From contig CALVOD010000014.1 in the NCBI GenBank assembly GCA_944350065.1, positions 1 through 21,299 of the forward strand: 21,299 nt of DNA, written 5' to 3'. Both the position numbers and the translations under genes were made by a program. This DNA comes from an uncultured Clostridia bacterium. Its GTDB lineage: Bacteria > Bacillota > Clostridia > Christensenellales > DTU072. The number at the start of each line of letters is the position of its first letter. Within the stretch, counting starts at the first letter, position 1. Below are positions 5,523-12,223 of this stretch, in pieces. The notes beneath the pieces were generated by a model. It worked only from the letters and a program-made list of their open reading frames with translations, searched no databases and was not told the DNA's origin.

Positions 5523-7738
5523 TGAAAGCGCTCAAGGACTGCGAACTGCTCGCTCCCGCGGGCGACAAAGCCTCTTTTTACGCGGCGATCGCCTACGGCG
5601 CGAACGCCGTATATCTCGGCGTAAGCGATTTTTCGGCGCGCGCTTCGGCGGAAAACTTTTCGCTCGAAGAACTCGGATATTATATCGGATACGCCCGCTT
5701 TTGCGGCGTTAAGGTCTATGTCGCGCTAAACACCGTAATCAAACAAAACGAACTCGAAAAATATCTGGACGTCGCTAAGGAAGCGTACGCCGCGGGAGCG
5801 GACGCGCTGATAGTGCAGGACGTTTTTCTCGCGCCCGCGCTTCGCGCAAGATGCCCGGGGTGCGAACTGCACCTCTCCACTCAAGCGGGCGTGAACAACG
5901 CGGCGGGCGCGCGCGTAGCGAAAAGCTACGGCTTTTCTCGGGTGATAGCGGCGCGCGAAACCCCTCTTGAGGAGCTTAAAGCGATATCGGAAATTTGCGA
6001 AACGGAGGCCTTCGTACAAGGCGCGCTTTGCACGGCGTTTTCGGGGCAGTGCTATATGTCCTCGTTCGCGGGCGGCGCGAGCGGCAACCGCGGCAGGTGC
6101 AAACAACCCTGCAGACGGGAGTACGTTCTCGGCGGCGAAAAGAGTTATGCCCTCTCCACAGCAGATCTTTGCGTGGGCGAACGGATCGGGGAGCTTGCGG
6201 CGGCGGGAGTAACCTCTTTCAAAATAGAAGGCAGAATGCGCCGCCCCGAATACGTCGCCGCGGCGGTAGACTACTACCGCGAAATACTCGATTACGGCAA
6301 ATCCTCCCCCGAAAAAAAGAGCGCGCTTATGCGCGCCTATAACCGCGGAGACTATACGGAAGGTCTCGCCTTCGGACAGGACGACGCCTTCCTGTCGCGT
6401 TACGCTCAAGGGCATATCGGAGAATATGTAGGCAAGGTTATCGCGGTAAAAGGAAACCGCATATCGGTTTCGGGTAACCGAAACTTCGAAAAAGGCGATT
6501 GCTTCAAGATTCTGCGCGGCGAACGCGAGACGGCGAACGCGGTCTGTGAAAATAGCGGCAAGGACTGCTCGCTCGTCATCGCTAAGGGCGACGTAAGGCG
6601 CGGAGACAGCGTGAGAATAACCACCGACGTACGCTTGAACGCCGTCCTTTCGTCAAAGAAACCGCTTAAAAAAATATCCGTACATTTCCGCGCGGCGCCC
6701 GGCGAAAAGGCAGTTGCCCGCGCAGAATACGCAGGCGTTACCGTGGAGCGCGCCACGCCCATGCCGCTCGGCGCCGCAACAAGCCGCGCCCTTACTTCGG
6801 AAGAAGTAAAAGAGATATTTTTAAAGACCGACAATTACCCCTATTTTCCCGATACCGAAACGGAAATCGGGGGCGAAGTCTTCGCTCCGCGCTCCGTGTT
6901 GAACGCGCTCAGAAGGGAATTGTACGCCGCCCTTTTCGCGGCTTTCACGAAGCGCAATACGCCTTCGGCGCCCCTTCCCATACCCGTTTCTGATACAGCC
7001 AAAAGCGGCGGCGGGCTCGCCGTCATCGCCGAAGATTTCTCTTTCGCGCCGAAGGCGCGCCACTTTACGGCGATATTCGCGCCCTCCGATTACAACGACG
7101 AACGCGCTTTCGAACGCTTCTTCTCAGACGCGGACGGCAGAGAAAAATACCTTTACGTTCCCGCACTGCTTACCTCGGCGGACGAAAGCATCGTTGCCCG
7201 CCGCATAGAGGGATTCGACGGCGTCTACGGCGAAAATCTCGCCGCTAAGGAGCTTGCCGAAAGATTAGGCGTTCAACTTTTCGCGGGTACGGGCTTCAAC
7301 CTCACCAACGGCGCCGATATAGCGGAGGTTACGAAATTTACCGAGGGATTCGCTTTCTCGAAGGAACTTTCGCTGAAGGAAATACGCGAGCTGAACGCGG
7401 GCGGGTACGTTTTTGCCCGCGGCGACGTCAAAGTCATGGATCTCGGCTATTGCCCCTACGGCAAGGTCTGCGAGCGCTGCCCCGCACCCGCCTGCGATGT
7501 CCTTACCGACTATGCGGGGAGAAGATTCGCCCTGCGCAGGATTCGCCTCTCTGCCTGCCGTTTCGAACTATACAATCCGCAGCTTCTCTGCGCCGCCGCT
7601 TGCGAAGACGAAAACGTCCTTATCGGCGCAGTTCTGCGTACTCCCGAAGAAGCCCTTACTCTTTTAAACGCCTCCGATAAGGAAGTGAAAAGCGCCTTCG
7701 AATGTACTTCGGGCGCTTCCGTGCGCGGCACTCTTTGA
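5522..7738 (+). CDS. Long U32 family protein with C-terminal extension (RlhA/YdcP-like or TrhP1 partner)
   Basis: The 738-residue protein has the same U32 core as the gene before it: CELLAPAGDKASF at 7-19, signature EAFVQGALC...GQCYMS at 162-180, and Cys170, Cys177, Cys193 and Cys197 at the very same positions as its neighbour, again a probable [4Fe-4S] site. FKIEGRMRRPEY follows. Beyond about residue 300 a long extension contains a beta-rich middle part, as in RlhA, and near the C-terminus a second cysteine cluster (CPYGKVCERCPAPAC, near residues 645-659), a conserved feature of long U32 proteins. RlhA hydroxylates C2501 of 23S rRNA in E. coli; paired U32 genes in Firmicutes make 5-hydroxyuridine in tRNA. 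Either role fits. The start overlaps the previous stop as TAATG, with a weak AGGA 8 nt upstream. Confidence 0.9.
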   Translation: MKALKDCELLAPAGDKASFYAAIAYGANAVYLGVSDFSARASAENFSLEELGYYIGYARFCGVKVYVALNTVIKQNELEKYLDVAKEAYAAGADALIVQDVFLAPALRARCPGCELHLSTQAGVNNAAGARVAKSYGFSRVIAARETPLEELKAISEICETEAFVQGALCTAFSGQCYMSSFAGGASGNRGRCKQPCRREYVLGGEKSYALSTADLCVGERIGELAAAGVTSFKIEGRMRRPEYVAAAVDYYREILDYGKSSPEKKSALMRAYNRGDYTEGLAFGQDDAFLSRYAQGHIGEYVGKVIAVKGNRISVSGNRNFEKGDCFKILRGERETANAVCENSGKDCSLVIAKGDVRRGDSVRITTDVRLNAVLSSKKPLKKISVHFRAAPGEKAVARAEYAGVTVERATPMPLGAATSRALTSEEVKEIFLKTDNYPYFPDTETEIGGEVFAPRSVLNALRRELYAALFAAFTKRNTPSAPLPIPVSDTAKSGGGLAVIAEDFSFAPKARHFTAIFAPSDYNDERAFERFFSDADGREKYLYVPALLTSADESIVARRIEGFDGVYGENLAAKELAERLGVQLFAGTGFNLTNGADIAEVTKFTEGFAFSKELSLKEIRELNAGGYVFARGDVKVMDLGYCPYGKVCERCPAPACDVLTDYAGRRFALRRIRLSACRFELYNPQLLCAAACEDENVLIGAVLRTPEEALTLLNASDKEVKSAFECTSGASVRGTL

Positions 7739-7751
7739 GTCTTTACGCGCG

Positions 7752-7770
7752 GGCGCTTTCGCCGTTTCCC
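7752..7770 (+). terminator. Weak hairpin after the U32 operon
   Basis: A 4-bp stem GGCG/CGCC with loop CTTT (7752-7763), followed by GTTTCC, lies 14 nt after the stop codon. It is short and lacks a proper U-run, so termination here is uncertain; no better candidate precedes the next gene. Confidence 0.25.
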
Positions 7771-7815
7771 CGAAATATCCGTACCGCCTACGATTTCCTG
7801 TAAAAAACGCCCCTC

Positions 7816-7844
7816 TTGCTTTTTTTTAGGCAGCGTGTTATCAT
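7816..7844 (+). promoter_or_regulatory. Promoter of the PHP-domain gene
   Basis: The -35 box TTGCTT (7816-7821), a 17-bp spacer and the -10 box TATCAT (7839-7844) are preceded by TGT, an extended -10. The expected leader is about 20 nt and carries the ribosome-binding site GAGGAGG. Confidence 0.65.
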
Positions 7845-7871
7845 TTTATATATCACGCCGAGGAGGAAGCT

Positions 7872-9206
7872 ATGGCAAAGCTCTTTCAGGATAAATTCGT
7901 AATACGCAAAAGCGACGACAAATTGTACTATCACAACTCCGTGGAAATACCCGAAGGCACCGACCGCGTGATCGTGCGGTACGATTATTATCCCGTAAAG
8001 GTCCCGGGCAAGGAATGGGAAAACGAGATAGATCTCGTACTGACCGACGCGAACGGAGACATCGGCACCCGCGGACACGCGGTGAAAGAGGTGGAAATAT
8101 CGGAATATTACGCTCCCACCGGATACGAACCGCGTAAGCCGCAGGGAACGTGGGACGTCGTATTCGGCGCGGGCAGAATGATATCCGACGAAGTGACCGT
8201 CGAATTCGAACTGGAATTCATCGGCAAGGAACGCCGTTTCTATGCGGGCGACACCCATTGTCACACCAACAATTCCGACGGCAGCTTCACCTACGAAGAG
8301 ATAGCGGACAAAGCCGTTAAAAAGGGACTGGAATTCCTTATAATGACCGACCATAACCGTACCGTGATAGGCAATCTGCCCATGCGTAAAGGGCTGACGA
8401 TGATATACGGCGTGGAGCTCACCTACCCTACGGGGCACTCCAATCTGTGGGGAGTGCACAAGCCCTATTCGGGCTCCTTCATAGCGGAATCGCTCGAGGA
8501 ATGGAAAGAGAAACGCGACGAAGCGCGGCGTAACGGCGCGCTCGTATCGATTAACCACCCGCTGTGCACCAAATGCCCTTGGAAATGGTCTCTCGAAGGA
8601 CTCGACGAGGACTGCGTGGAAATATGGAACGGCGTAATGCGCCCCGACAACCAACGCTGTATCGAATGGTGGCACTCGAGGCTCGTGAAGGGCGAAAAAC
8701 TTCCCATGGTGGGCGGCTCGGACTATCACCGCGACTACGTGGTGACGGACTTTCTCGGCAATCCCGTGACCTACGTGCTTGCCGAAAGCCGCGCGCCCGA
8801 AGACATTCTTAAAGCCGTTAAAGAAGGGCGCACCAGCGTATCGGACAAAATAAACGACACATTCGTCGATATGACTTCGGGCGAGGCGAGGCTCGGGGAC
8901 ACCGTCCCCTTCACCGGGAACGAAACGGTGAAAGTCAGCGTAAAAAAATTGCGCCGCAACCACACGCTGTACATAAAGGACGCCGAAGGAGTAATGTACG
9001 AATACACCGCGAAGAAGACGGGCGACTACGAAGTGGAAGTTCCCGTGCGCGGCAAAGGCTTCGTGCGCGCCGAGGTGAAAACGCATTACAAGGGACTCAA
9101 GCTGTTTTTCTTAAACGTGGGACTCTATCTGATGATGCGCGATCAGGCGTTCAAGCCGATGCCCGAATTCACCTACGCGCTCACCTCTCCGATATATTTC
9201 GAATAA
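7872..9206 (+). CDS. PHP-domain metallohydrolase, CehA/McbA-like
   Basis: PHP domains bind a cluster of metal ions and hydrolyse phosphoesters, or in CehA/McbA carbamate esters. Metal-ligand motifs are in order: GDTHCHTNNSDG (126-137; His129, His131, Asp136), TDHN (159-162), GVELT (180-184), INHP (227-230) and GGSDYH (281-286). The catalytic domain spans about 122-330. In front lies a beta-rich domain of about 120 residues, behind it another of about 110 residues, an arrangement common in CehA-like proteins. No signal peptide is seen, so it is probably cytoplasmic. GAGGAGG precedes the ATG with good spacing. It stands alone between its own promoter (7816-7844) and terminator (9243-9285). The substrate is unknown. 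Confidence 0.88.
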   Translation: MAKLFQDKFVIRKSDDKLYYHNSVEIPEGTDRVIVRYDYYPVKVPGKEWENEIDLVLTDANGDIGTRGHAVKEVEISEYYAPTGYEPRKPQGTWDVVFGAGRMISDEVTVEFELEFIGKERRFYAGDTHCHTNNSDGSFTYEEIADKAVKKGLEFLIMTDHNRTVIGNLPMRKGLTMIYGVELTYPTGHSNLWGVHKPYSGSFIAESLEEWKEKRDEARRNGALVSINHPLCTKCPWKWSLEGLDEDCVEIWNGVMRPDNQRCIEWWHSRLVKGEKLPMVGGSDYHRDYVVTDFLGNPVTYVLAESRAPEDILKAVKEGRTSVSDKINDTFVDMTSGEARLGDTVPFTGNETVKVSVKKLRRNHTLYIKDAEGVMYEYTAKKTGDYEVEVPVRGKGFVRAEVKTHYKGLKLFFLNVGLYLMMRDQAFKPMPEFTYALTSPIYFE

Positions 9207-9242
9207 AAACATTGCCCGCTAAGGCGACGAAAAACCGGAATT

Positions 9243-9285
9243 ACGGCTACTGCGAATGTATTTACGGTAGCCCGTTTTTTCTTTT
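9243..9285 (+). terminator. Intrinsic terminator of the PHP-domain gene
   Basis: GGCTAC (9245-9250) pairs with GTAGCC (9267-9272), followed by CCG and then TTTTTTCTTTT (9275-9285). It lies between two converging genes and may also slow minus-strand transcripts, but that strand lacks an immediate U-run. Confidence 0.8.
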
Positions 9286-9291
9286 ACGGCG

Positions 9292-9813
9292 CTATTTCAC
9301 GCGTTTGTAATTTCCGGTGAGAACGCCCATGAATCCCACTTCGAATGGGATATCCCCTTTCGCGAAGCGTCCTCCCACGCGCGTCTCGATAAGCTCTATC
9401 GCGCCGGTGTCCTCGCTCATACCGACGTAGGCGTATCTCACGGTAGCGCCCGCCGAGTCGAATTTAGCGTGCTGGAATACCCGCATACCGAACGCTTCGC
9501 ATTCCTTCACGGCTTCGTCGAGATTCTTGACGTTATACTGGTAGTGATGCACGGCTTCGCCGCGGTTTATGTAAAAGGTGGTGTAGATATTGGGATCGCC
9601 GTGGGTTTCGATGAGTTCTATTTTCGTCTTGCCCTTTCCGCCGAAATAAAGGTCGACGGTGCAATTTCTTTTTTCGCCGCGGTAGTACAGTTCTATCGGC
9701 CCCGCCACGAGCTTATACCATTTCTTTATACCGTAAAGTTTGCCATAACGCGCCATCGCTTCCCGCGCGTCGGTTACGACTATGCCGATGTGGTTTATTT
9801 TTCCTAATTTCAT
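9292..9813 (-). CDS. VOC superfamily (glyoxalase/epimerase-fold) protein
   Basis: The 173-residue protein has two beta-alpha-beta-beta-beta modules as in glyoxalase I, methylmalonyl-CoA epimerase and related metal-dependent enzymes. Likely metal ligands, counted from ATG 9813, are His8 (INHIGIVV), Glu66 or Glu69 (KIELIET), His89 (EAVHHYQY) and Glu140 or Glu143 (AIELIET), the spacing expected in this superfamily. The start at 9813 is preferred because an in-frame GTG at 9819 overlaps the ribosome-binding site GGAGGTG itself. A promoter is visible at 9833-9838. No pathway partner lies nearby, so the substrate is open; the fold assignment is firm but the reaction is not. Confidence 0.85.
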   Translation of the reverse strand: MKLGKINHIGIVVTDAREAMARYGKLYGIKKWYKLVAGPIELYYRGEKRNCTVDLYFGGKGKTKIELIETHGDPNIYTTFYINRGEAVHHYQYNVKNLDEAVKECEAFGMRVFQHAKFDSAGATVRYAYVGMSEDTGAIELIETRVGGRFAKGDIPFEVGFMGVLTGNYKRVK

Positions 9814-9832
9814 ATTCACCTCCGCTCCCCTA

Positions 9833-9838
9833 ATTCTA
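9833..9838 (-). promoter_or_regulatory. -10 element of the VOC gene
   Basis: On the minus strand TAGAAT is preceded by TGG, an extended -10. A CTGGCA 18 bp upstream is a 4-of-6 -35 box. The leader would be only about 12 nt, consisting mainly of the ribosome-binding site. Confidence 0.5.
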
Positions 9839-9898
9839 CCACAGCCGCACGTAAATTGCCAGCGTACGAACGCCCGAAAAAGCGTTGTCGCAGCTCAC

Positions 9899-9928
9899 AA
9901 AAAACGGGCGTTTTCTCGATTAAAACGC
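9899..9928 (-). terminator. Terminator-like hairpin upstream of the VOC promoter
   Basis: On the minus strand a 7-bp stem GCGTTTT/AAAACGC with a 7-nt loop is followed by CCG and then TTTTTT. No gene precedes it on that strand, so it would stop a transcript starting inside the divergent region or shield the VOC gene from read-through. Confidence 0.4.
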
Positions 9929-9935
9929 GATAAGC

Positions 9936-9963
9936 TCTCACGGGCAACGCGTTGCCCGTGAGA
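9936..9963. repeat. 28-bp perfect palindrome
   Basis: The half-site TCTCACGGGCAACG is followed at once by its exact reverse complement, with no spacer. It lies about 55 bp upstream of the -35 box of the small basic protein gene and about 100 bp from the VOC promoter. With no loop it suits a dimeric regulator operator or DNA cruciform better than an RNA hairpin. Confidence 0.9.
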
Positions 9964-10018
9964 AAATGTCCGTTTTTTCGCAAAAACCGACAAAATCCGA
10001 CGATAAAATTTTTTGTTA

Positions 10019-10047
10019 TTGACAACGATTTTTATTCGTGTTATTCT
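10019..10047 (+). promoter_or_regulatory. Strong promoter of the small basic protein gene
   Basis: A consensus -35 box TTGACA (10019-10024), an exact 17-bp spacer and the -10 box TATTCT (10042-10047) preceded by TGT make this the best promoter in the window. The expected leader is about 87 nt. Confidence 0.8.
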
Positions 10048-10060
10048 ATAGTCAGGAAAA

Positions 10061-10083
10061 GGCGTTTTTCAGACAAAAACGCC
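10061..10083 (+). promoter_or_regulatory. Perfect hairpin in the 5' leader of the small basic protein mRNA
   Basis: GGCGTTTTT (10061-10069) pairs fully with AAAAACGCC (10075-10083) around the loop CAGAC. It begins within about 10 nt of the predicted transcript start. A second short stem, CCAAC/GTTGG, follows at about 10089-10104. A hairpin at the very 5' end often protects mRNA from decay; a regulatory role is also possible. Confidence 0.6.
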
Positions 10084-10140
10084 AAAAACCAACCTTCCGC
10101 GTTGGGGAAAAAGAAATAAAGAAACCAGGAGGACCCAATC

Positions 10141-10506
10141 ATGGCTGAATTCGAGATCAACGGCACCAGCAAGACGTTCGCCGAAAAGTATGCTGCTCTC
10201 GACGCAGACAAAAAGGCTACTGTCGACGCCATCAAAGCGGCACTGCTTCAGAAGAAAAAAGTTCACGAGCGCATCAGCAAAAAATGCGCCACTTATAATC
10301 TCGGGCGCAAAGCGATAGCGAAAATAAGCATTATCGGCAAAAGTATCAGGTTGCACCTCGCTCTCGATCCCGCGAGCGAAGAACTCAAGAAATATCCGCT
10401 CAAAGACCTCTCCGACAAAAAGAGTTATGCGGACGTTCCCGCCATGCTGAGGATCTCGTCCGACTTGGCTCTGAGAAGGGCGCTCAAACTTATCGAGCTC
10501 CTGTAA
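10141..10506 (+). CDS. Small basic protein of unknown function, single-domain
   Basis: This 121-residue lysine-rich cytoplasmic protein has no signal peptide or membrane segment. The N-terminal third is helical and basic (QKKKVHERISKK, 37-48), followed by a beta segment, IAKISIIGKSIRLHLALDP (59-77). The C-terminal block KYPLKDLSDKKSYADVPAML (84-103) leads into RISSDLALRRALKLI. I recall this C-terminal pattern from uncharacterised gut Firmicutes proteins, where it can occur in several copies, but know no function. AGGAGG sits 8 nt before the ATG. A consensus promoter, a hairpin leader, a dedicated terminator and a codon choice including GCT and ACT unlike its neighbours suggest an abundant protein. 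Binding to nucleic acid is possible from its charge, but this is only a guess. Confidence 0.85.
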   Translation: MAEFEINGTSKTFAEKYAALDADKKATVDAIKAALLQKKKVHERISKKCATYNLGRKAIAKISIIGKSIRLHLALDPASEELKKYPLKDLSDKKSYADVPAMLRISSDLALRRALKLIELL

Positions 10507-10548
10507 CCCGTTTAAATTATCGATAAACAACCGAATCCCCCTTAAAAG

Positions 10549-10584
10549 GCGTCCGTTCTACCTAAGGGTAGCGGGCGCTTTTTT
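10549..10584 (+). terminator. Intrinsic terminator of the small basic protein gene
   Basis: A long imperfect stem runs from GCGTCCG (10549) to CGGGCGC (10578) with inner CTACC/GGTAG, and is followed by TTTTTT (10579-10584). It lies 42 nt after the stop codon. Confidence 0.85.
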
Positions 10585-10620
10585 AACGGAAAACGGAAGG
10601 CGGGTTCCCCTGTCGGATAT

Positions 10621-10647
10621 AAAAAAACGCGCGGCGCGCGTTTTTTT
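10621..10647. terminator. Bidirectional terminator between convergent genes
   Basis: A 12-bp perfect stem, AAAAAAACGCGC with GCGCGTTTTTTT, has a 3-nt loop. The A/T tracts give a U-run on both strands. It serves rmuC on the minus strand, 110 nt past its stop codon, and backs up the terminator at 10549-10584 on the plus strand. Confidence 0.85.
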
Positions 10648-10757
10648 CGGTATTATCGTTAAGTTTTTCCGCTTCTTTAAAGCAACGGTTGCGCTTCCCC
10701 GCCTTCTCTACGCGTATAGATAAAGCGTCCGAGCGAAATTTTCTTCGGCGTTCGCAT

Positions 10758-12035
10758 TCACATAAGCGGAGGAAGCCCTGCCGGAGCGCCCGTGCCGCCG
10801 TCGTCGAAGTCGCTCTCGATCCCCTCGGTCTTTGCGAGTTTCTTTTTGATGATATCGGTGCGCTGCGCCGCCTTCTCCAAAGTGTTCTGCACCGTTTCCA
10901 TTTGCGTGCGCGCCCTGTTTATTTCGTTTAAGAAGGTTTCGAAGTCCTTGCGGAAGCCCGAAAGTATCTTGAATACCTCAACGGAGTTCTTCTGCACCTG
11001 CAACGTGCGGAAGCCCATTCGCAGACTGTTGAGCAGCGCCGCGATATTCGTAGGTCCCGCCACCACCACGCGGTAGTCGCGCTGTAAGCCCTCCGCCAGC
11101 CCGTCGATACGCAGAACTTCCGCGTAAAGGCTCTCTATCGGCAGATACATTATAGCAAAATCGGTAGTGTCGGGCGGAGAAATGTATTTGTTCTTGATGC
11201 TCACCGCCTGACTCTTTATCGCGCGCGCAAGCGCGTCGCGGCTCATACGGTATTCGTCCGCCTTGCCTTCGATGAGCGCCTCGCCCATGCGCAGAAAGTC
11301 TTCCGCGGGAAACTTCGAGTCTATCGGCAAATACACGCGGTCGTCCTTTGCGCCCGGAAGTATTATCGCAAAATCCACCGCCTCCTTCGTGCGCCTGCCC
11401 ATTCGGCTCTGCTTTTCGTATTGCTGCGGTATGAGTATTTCCTGCAATAACGCTTCGAGCGACATTTCGCCCCAGTTGCCACGCGTCTTAACGCCGTTCA
11501 GCATCTTGTTGAGATCGGTGATCCCGCTGTCGAGCGCCTTCAATTCGCCTAAATTCTTATACAGCTTGTCGAGCGAATCGGAGACGTTTTTGAAGGATAA
11601 GGTGAGCTTTTCCTCAAGCGTTTTGGTGAGCTTCTCGTCCACCGTGCCGCGGATGCTCTCAAGCTGCCGCGCGTTGTCCTCGCGCACCTTGCCGAGACTC
11701 CTCTCGAGCTCCTCCTTCATCTCCTTGAGACTCGCCCCGAGCTGTACCTTCATCTCCCCTATGCGCTGCTCGTTAGTGCGCGCCATTTCCTTGACGCGCT
11801 CTATCACCTGCTCGTTAGTAGCAGTCATTCCCGCCTGCAACGCCTTTGCCGTAGCTTCGTTCGCCGCCGTGACCGTCGCCTTTATCGCGCCCGCCTCGGC
11901 GGTAAGCCTGTTCTCCACCGACTTCACGTCGCCGTTTCCTTTGGCGCGCGCAAGCCTCGCGACCGCTATCGTGAGCGCCGCGACCGCCGCGAGCAACACC
12001 GCGTTCAGCGCTATTGCGATATAAACATATTCCAT
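10758..12035 (-). CDS. rmuC: DNA recombination protein RmuC
   Basis: RmuC limits rearrangements such as short inverted-repeat recombination in E. coli and has a nuclease-like fold; its biochemistry is poorly known. The 425 residues fit the family. Residues 5-27 form one N-terminal membrane segment, and about 35-180 a long coiled coil rich in Lys, Glu and Ala. The RmuC domain begins at GVKTRGNWGE (181-190) and includes ILIPQQYEKQ (200-209) and LPIDSKFPAEDF (236-247), the family hallmarks. The protein is thus anchored with the catalytic domain in the cytoplasm. AGAGGAAAAGAT precedes the ATG. I see no good promoter just upstream, so it may be read from the aminotransferase operon past an imperfect terminator. 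Confidence 0.95.
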   Translation of the reverse strand: MEYVYIAIALNAVLLAAVAALTIAVARLARAKGNGDVKSVENRLTAEAGAIKATVTAANEATAKALQAGMTATNEQVIERVKEMARTNEQRIGEMKVQLGASLKEMKEELERSLGKVREDNARQLESIRGTVDEKLTKTLEEKLTLSFKNVSDSLDKLYKNLGELKALDSGITDLNKMLNGVKTRGNWGEMSLEALLQEILIPQQYEKQSRMGRRTKEAVDFAIILPGAKDDRVYLPIDSKFPAEDFLRMGEALIEGKADEYRMSRDALARAIKSQAVSIKNKYISPPDTTDFAIMYLPIESLYAEVLRIDGLAEGLQRDYRVVVAGPTNIAALLNSLRMGFRTLQVQKNSVEVFKILSGFRKDFETFLNEINRARTQMETVQNTLEKAAQRTDIIKKKLAKTEGIESDFDDGGTGAPAGLPPLM

Positions 12036-12093
12036 ATCTTTTCCTCTGACTGCGCTACGCGCAGACGTTTGCGCGCAACGGTTTTTTACTTTT

Positions 12094-12122
12094 CAAACCG
12101 CCGCACGGTGTGCGGCGGTTTG
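12094..12122. terminator. 13-bp perfect hairpin between the aminotransferase gene and rmuC
   Basis: CAAACCGCCGCAC pairs fully with GTGCGGCGGTTTG around GGT. Neither side has a clean U-run (AAAAGT follows on the minus strand, TAATTCG on the plus). It may be a partial terminator or a processing/stability hairpin at the 3' end of the aminotransferase mRNA. Confidence 0.45.
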
Positions 12123-12143
12123 TAATTCGTTTGTTCTTAAATC

Positions 12144-12165
12144 GCAAAACGATTGCCCGTTTTGC
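12144..12165 (-). terminator. Second hairpin downstream of the aminotransferase gene
   Basis: GCAAAACG (12144-12151) pairs with CGTTTTGC (12158-12165) in 8 bp with a 6-nt loop. On the minus strand it is followed by GATTTAAG, so it is a weak terminator at best. Together with the hairpin at 12094-12122 it forms a double stem-loop 3' region. Confidence 0.35.
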
Positions 12166-12223
12166 GCTGAACGGGAGCCTTTATACGCATATAAGCGCAC
12201 GTCCCCTTCGTGCCCGAGCGGCT

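Larger units (their letters stand above)
9839..10018. promoter_or_regulatory. Divergent control region with nested inverted repeats
   Basis: This 180-bp gap between the promoters of the VOC gene and the small basic protein gene contains three inverted repeats: AACGCCCG (9869-9876) with CGGGCGTT (9905-9912); GCGTTTT (9908-9914) with AAAACGC (9922-9928); and a 28-bp perfect palindrome at 9936-9963. The first two overlap and exclude each other. No protein gene is supported inside it. Confidence 0.5.

Noticed and set aside
9816..10025. Possible 69-residue minus-strand protein across the palindrome region
   Set aside because: It has no ribosome-binding site, spans the palindrome and both promoters, and overlaps the VOC gene start.
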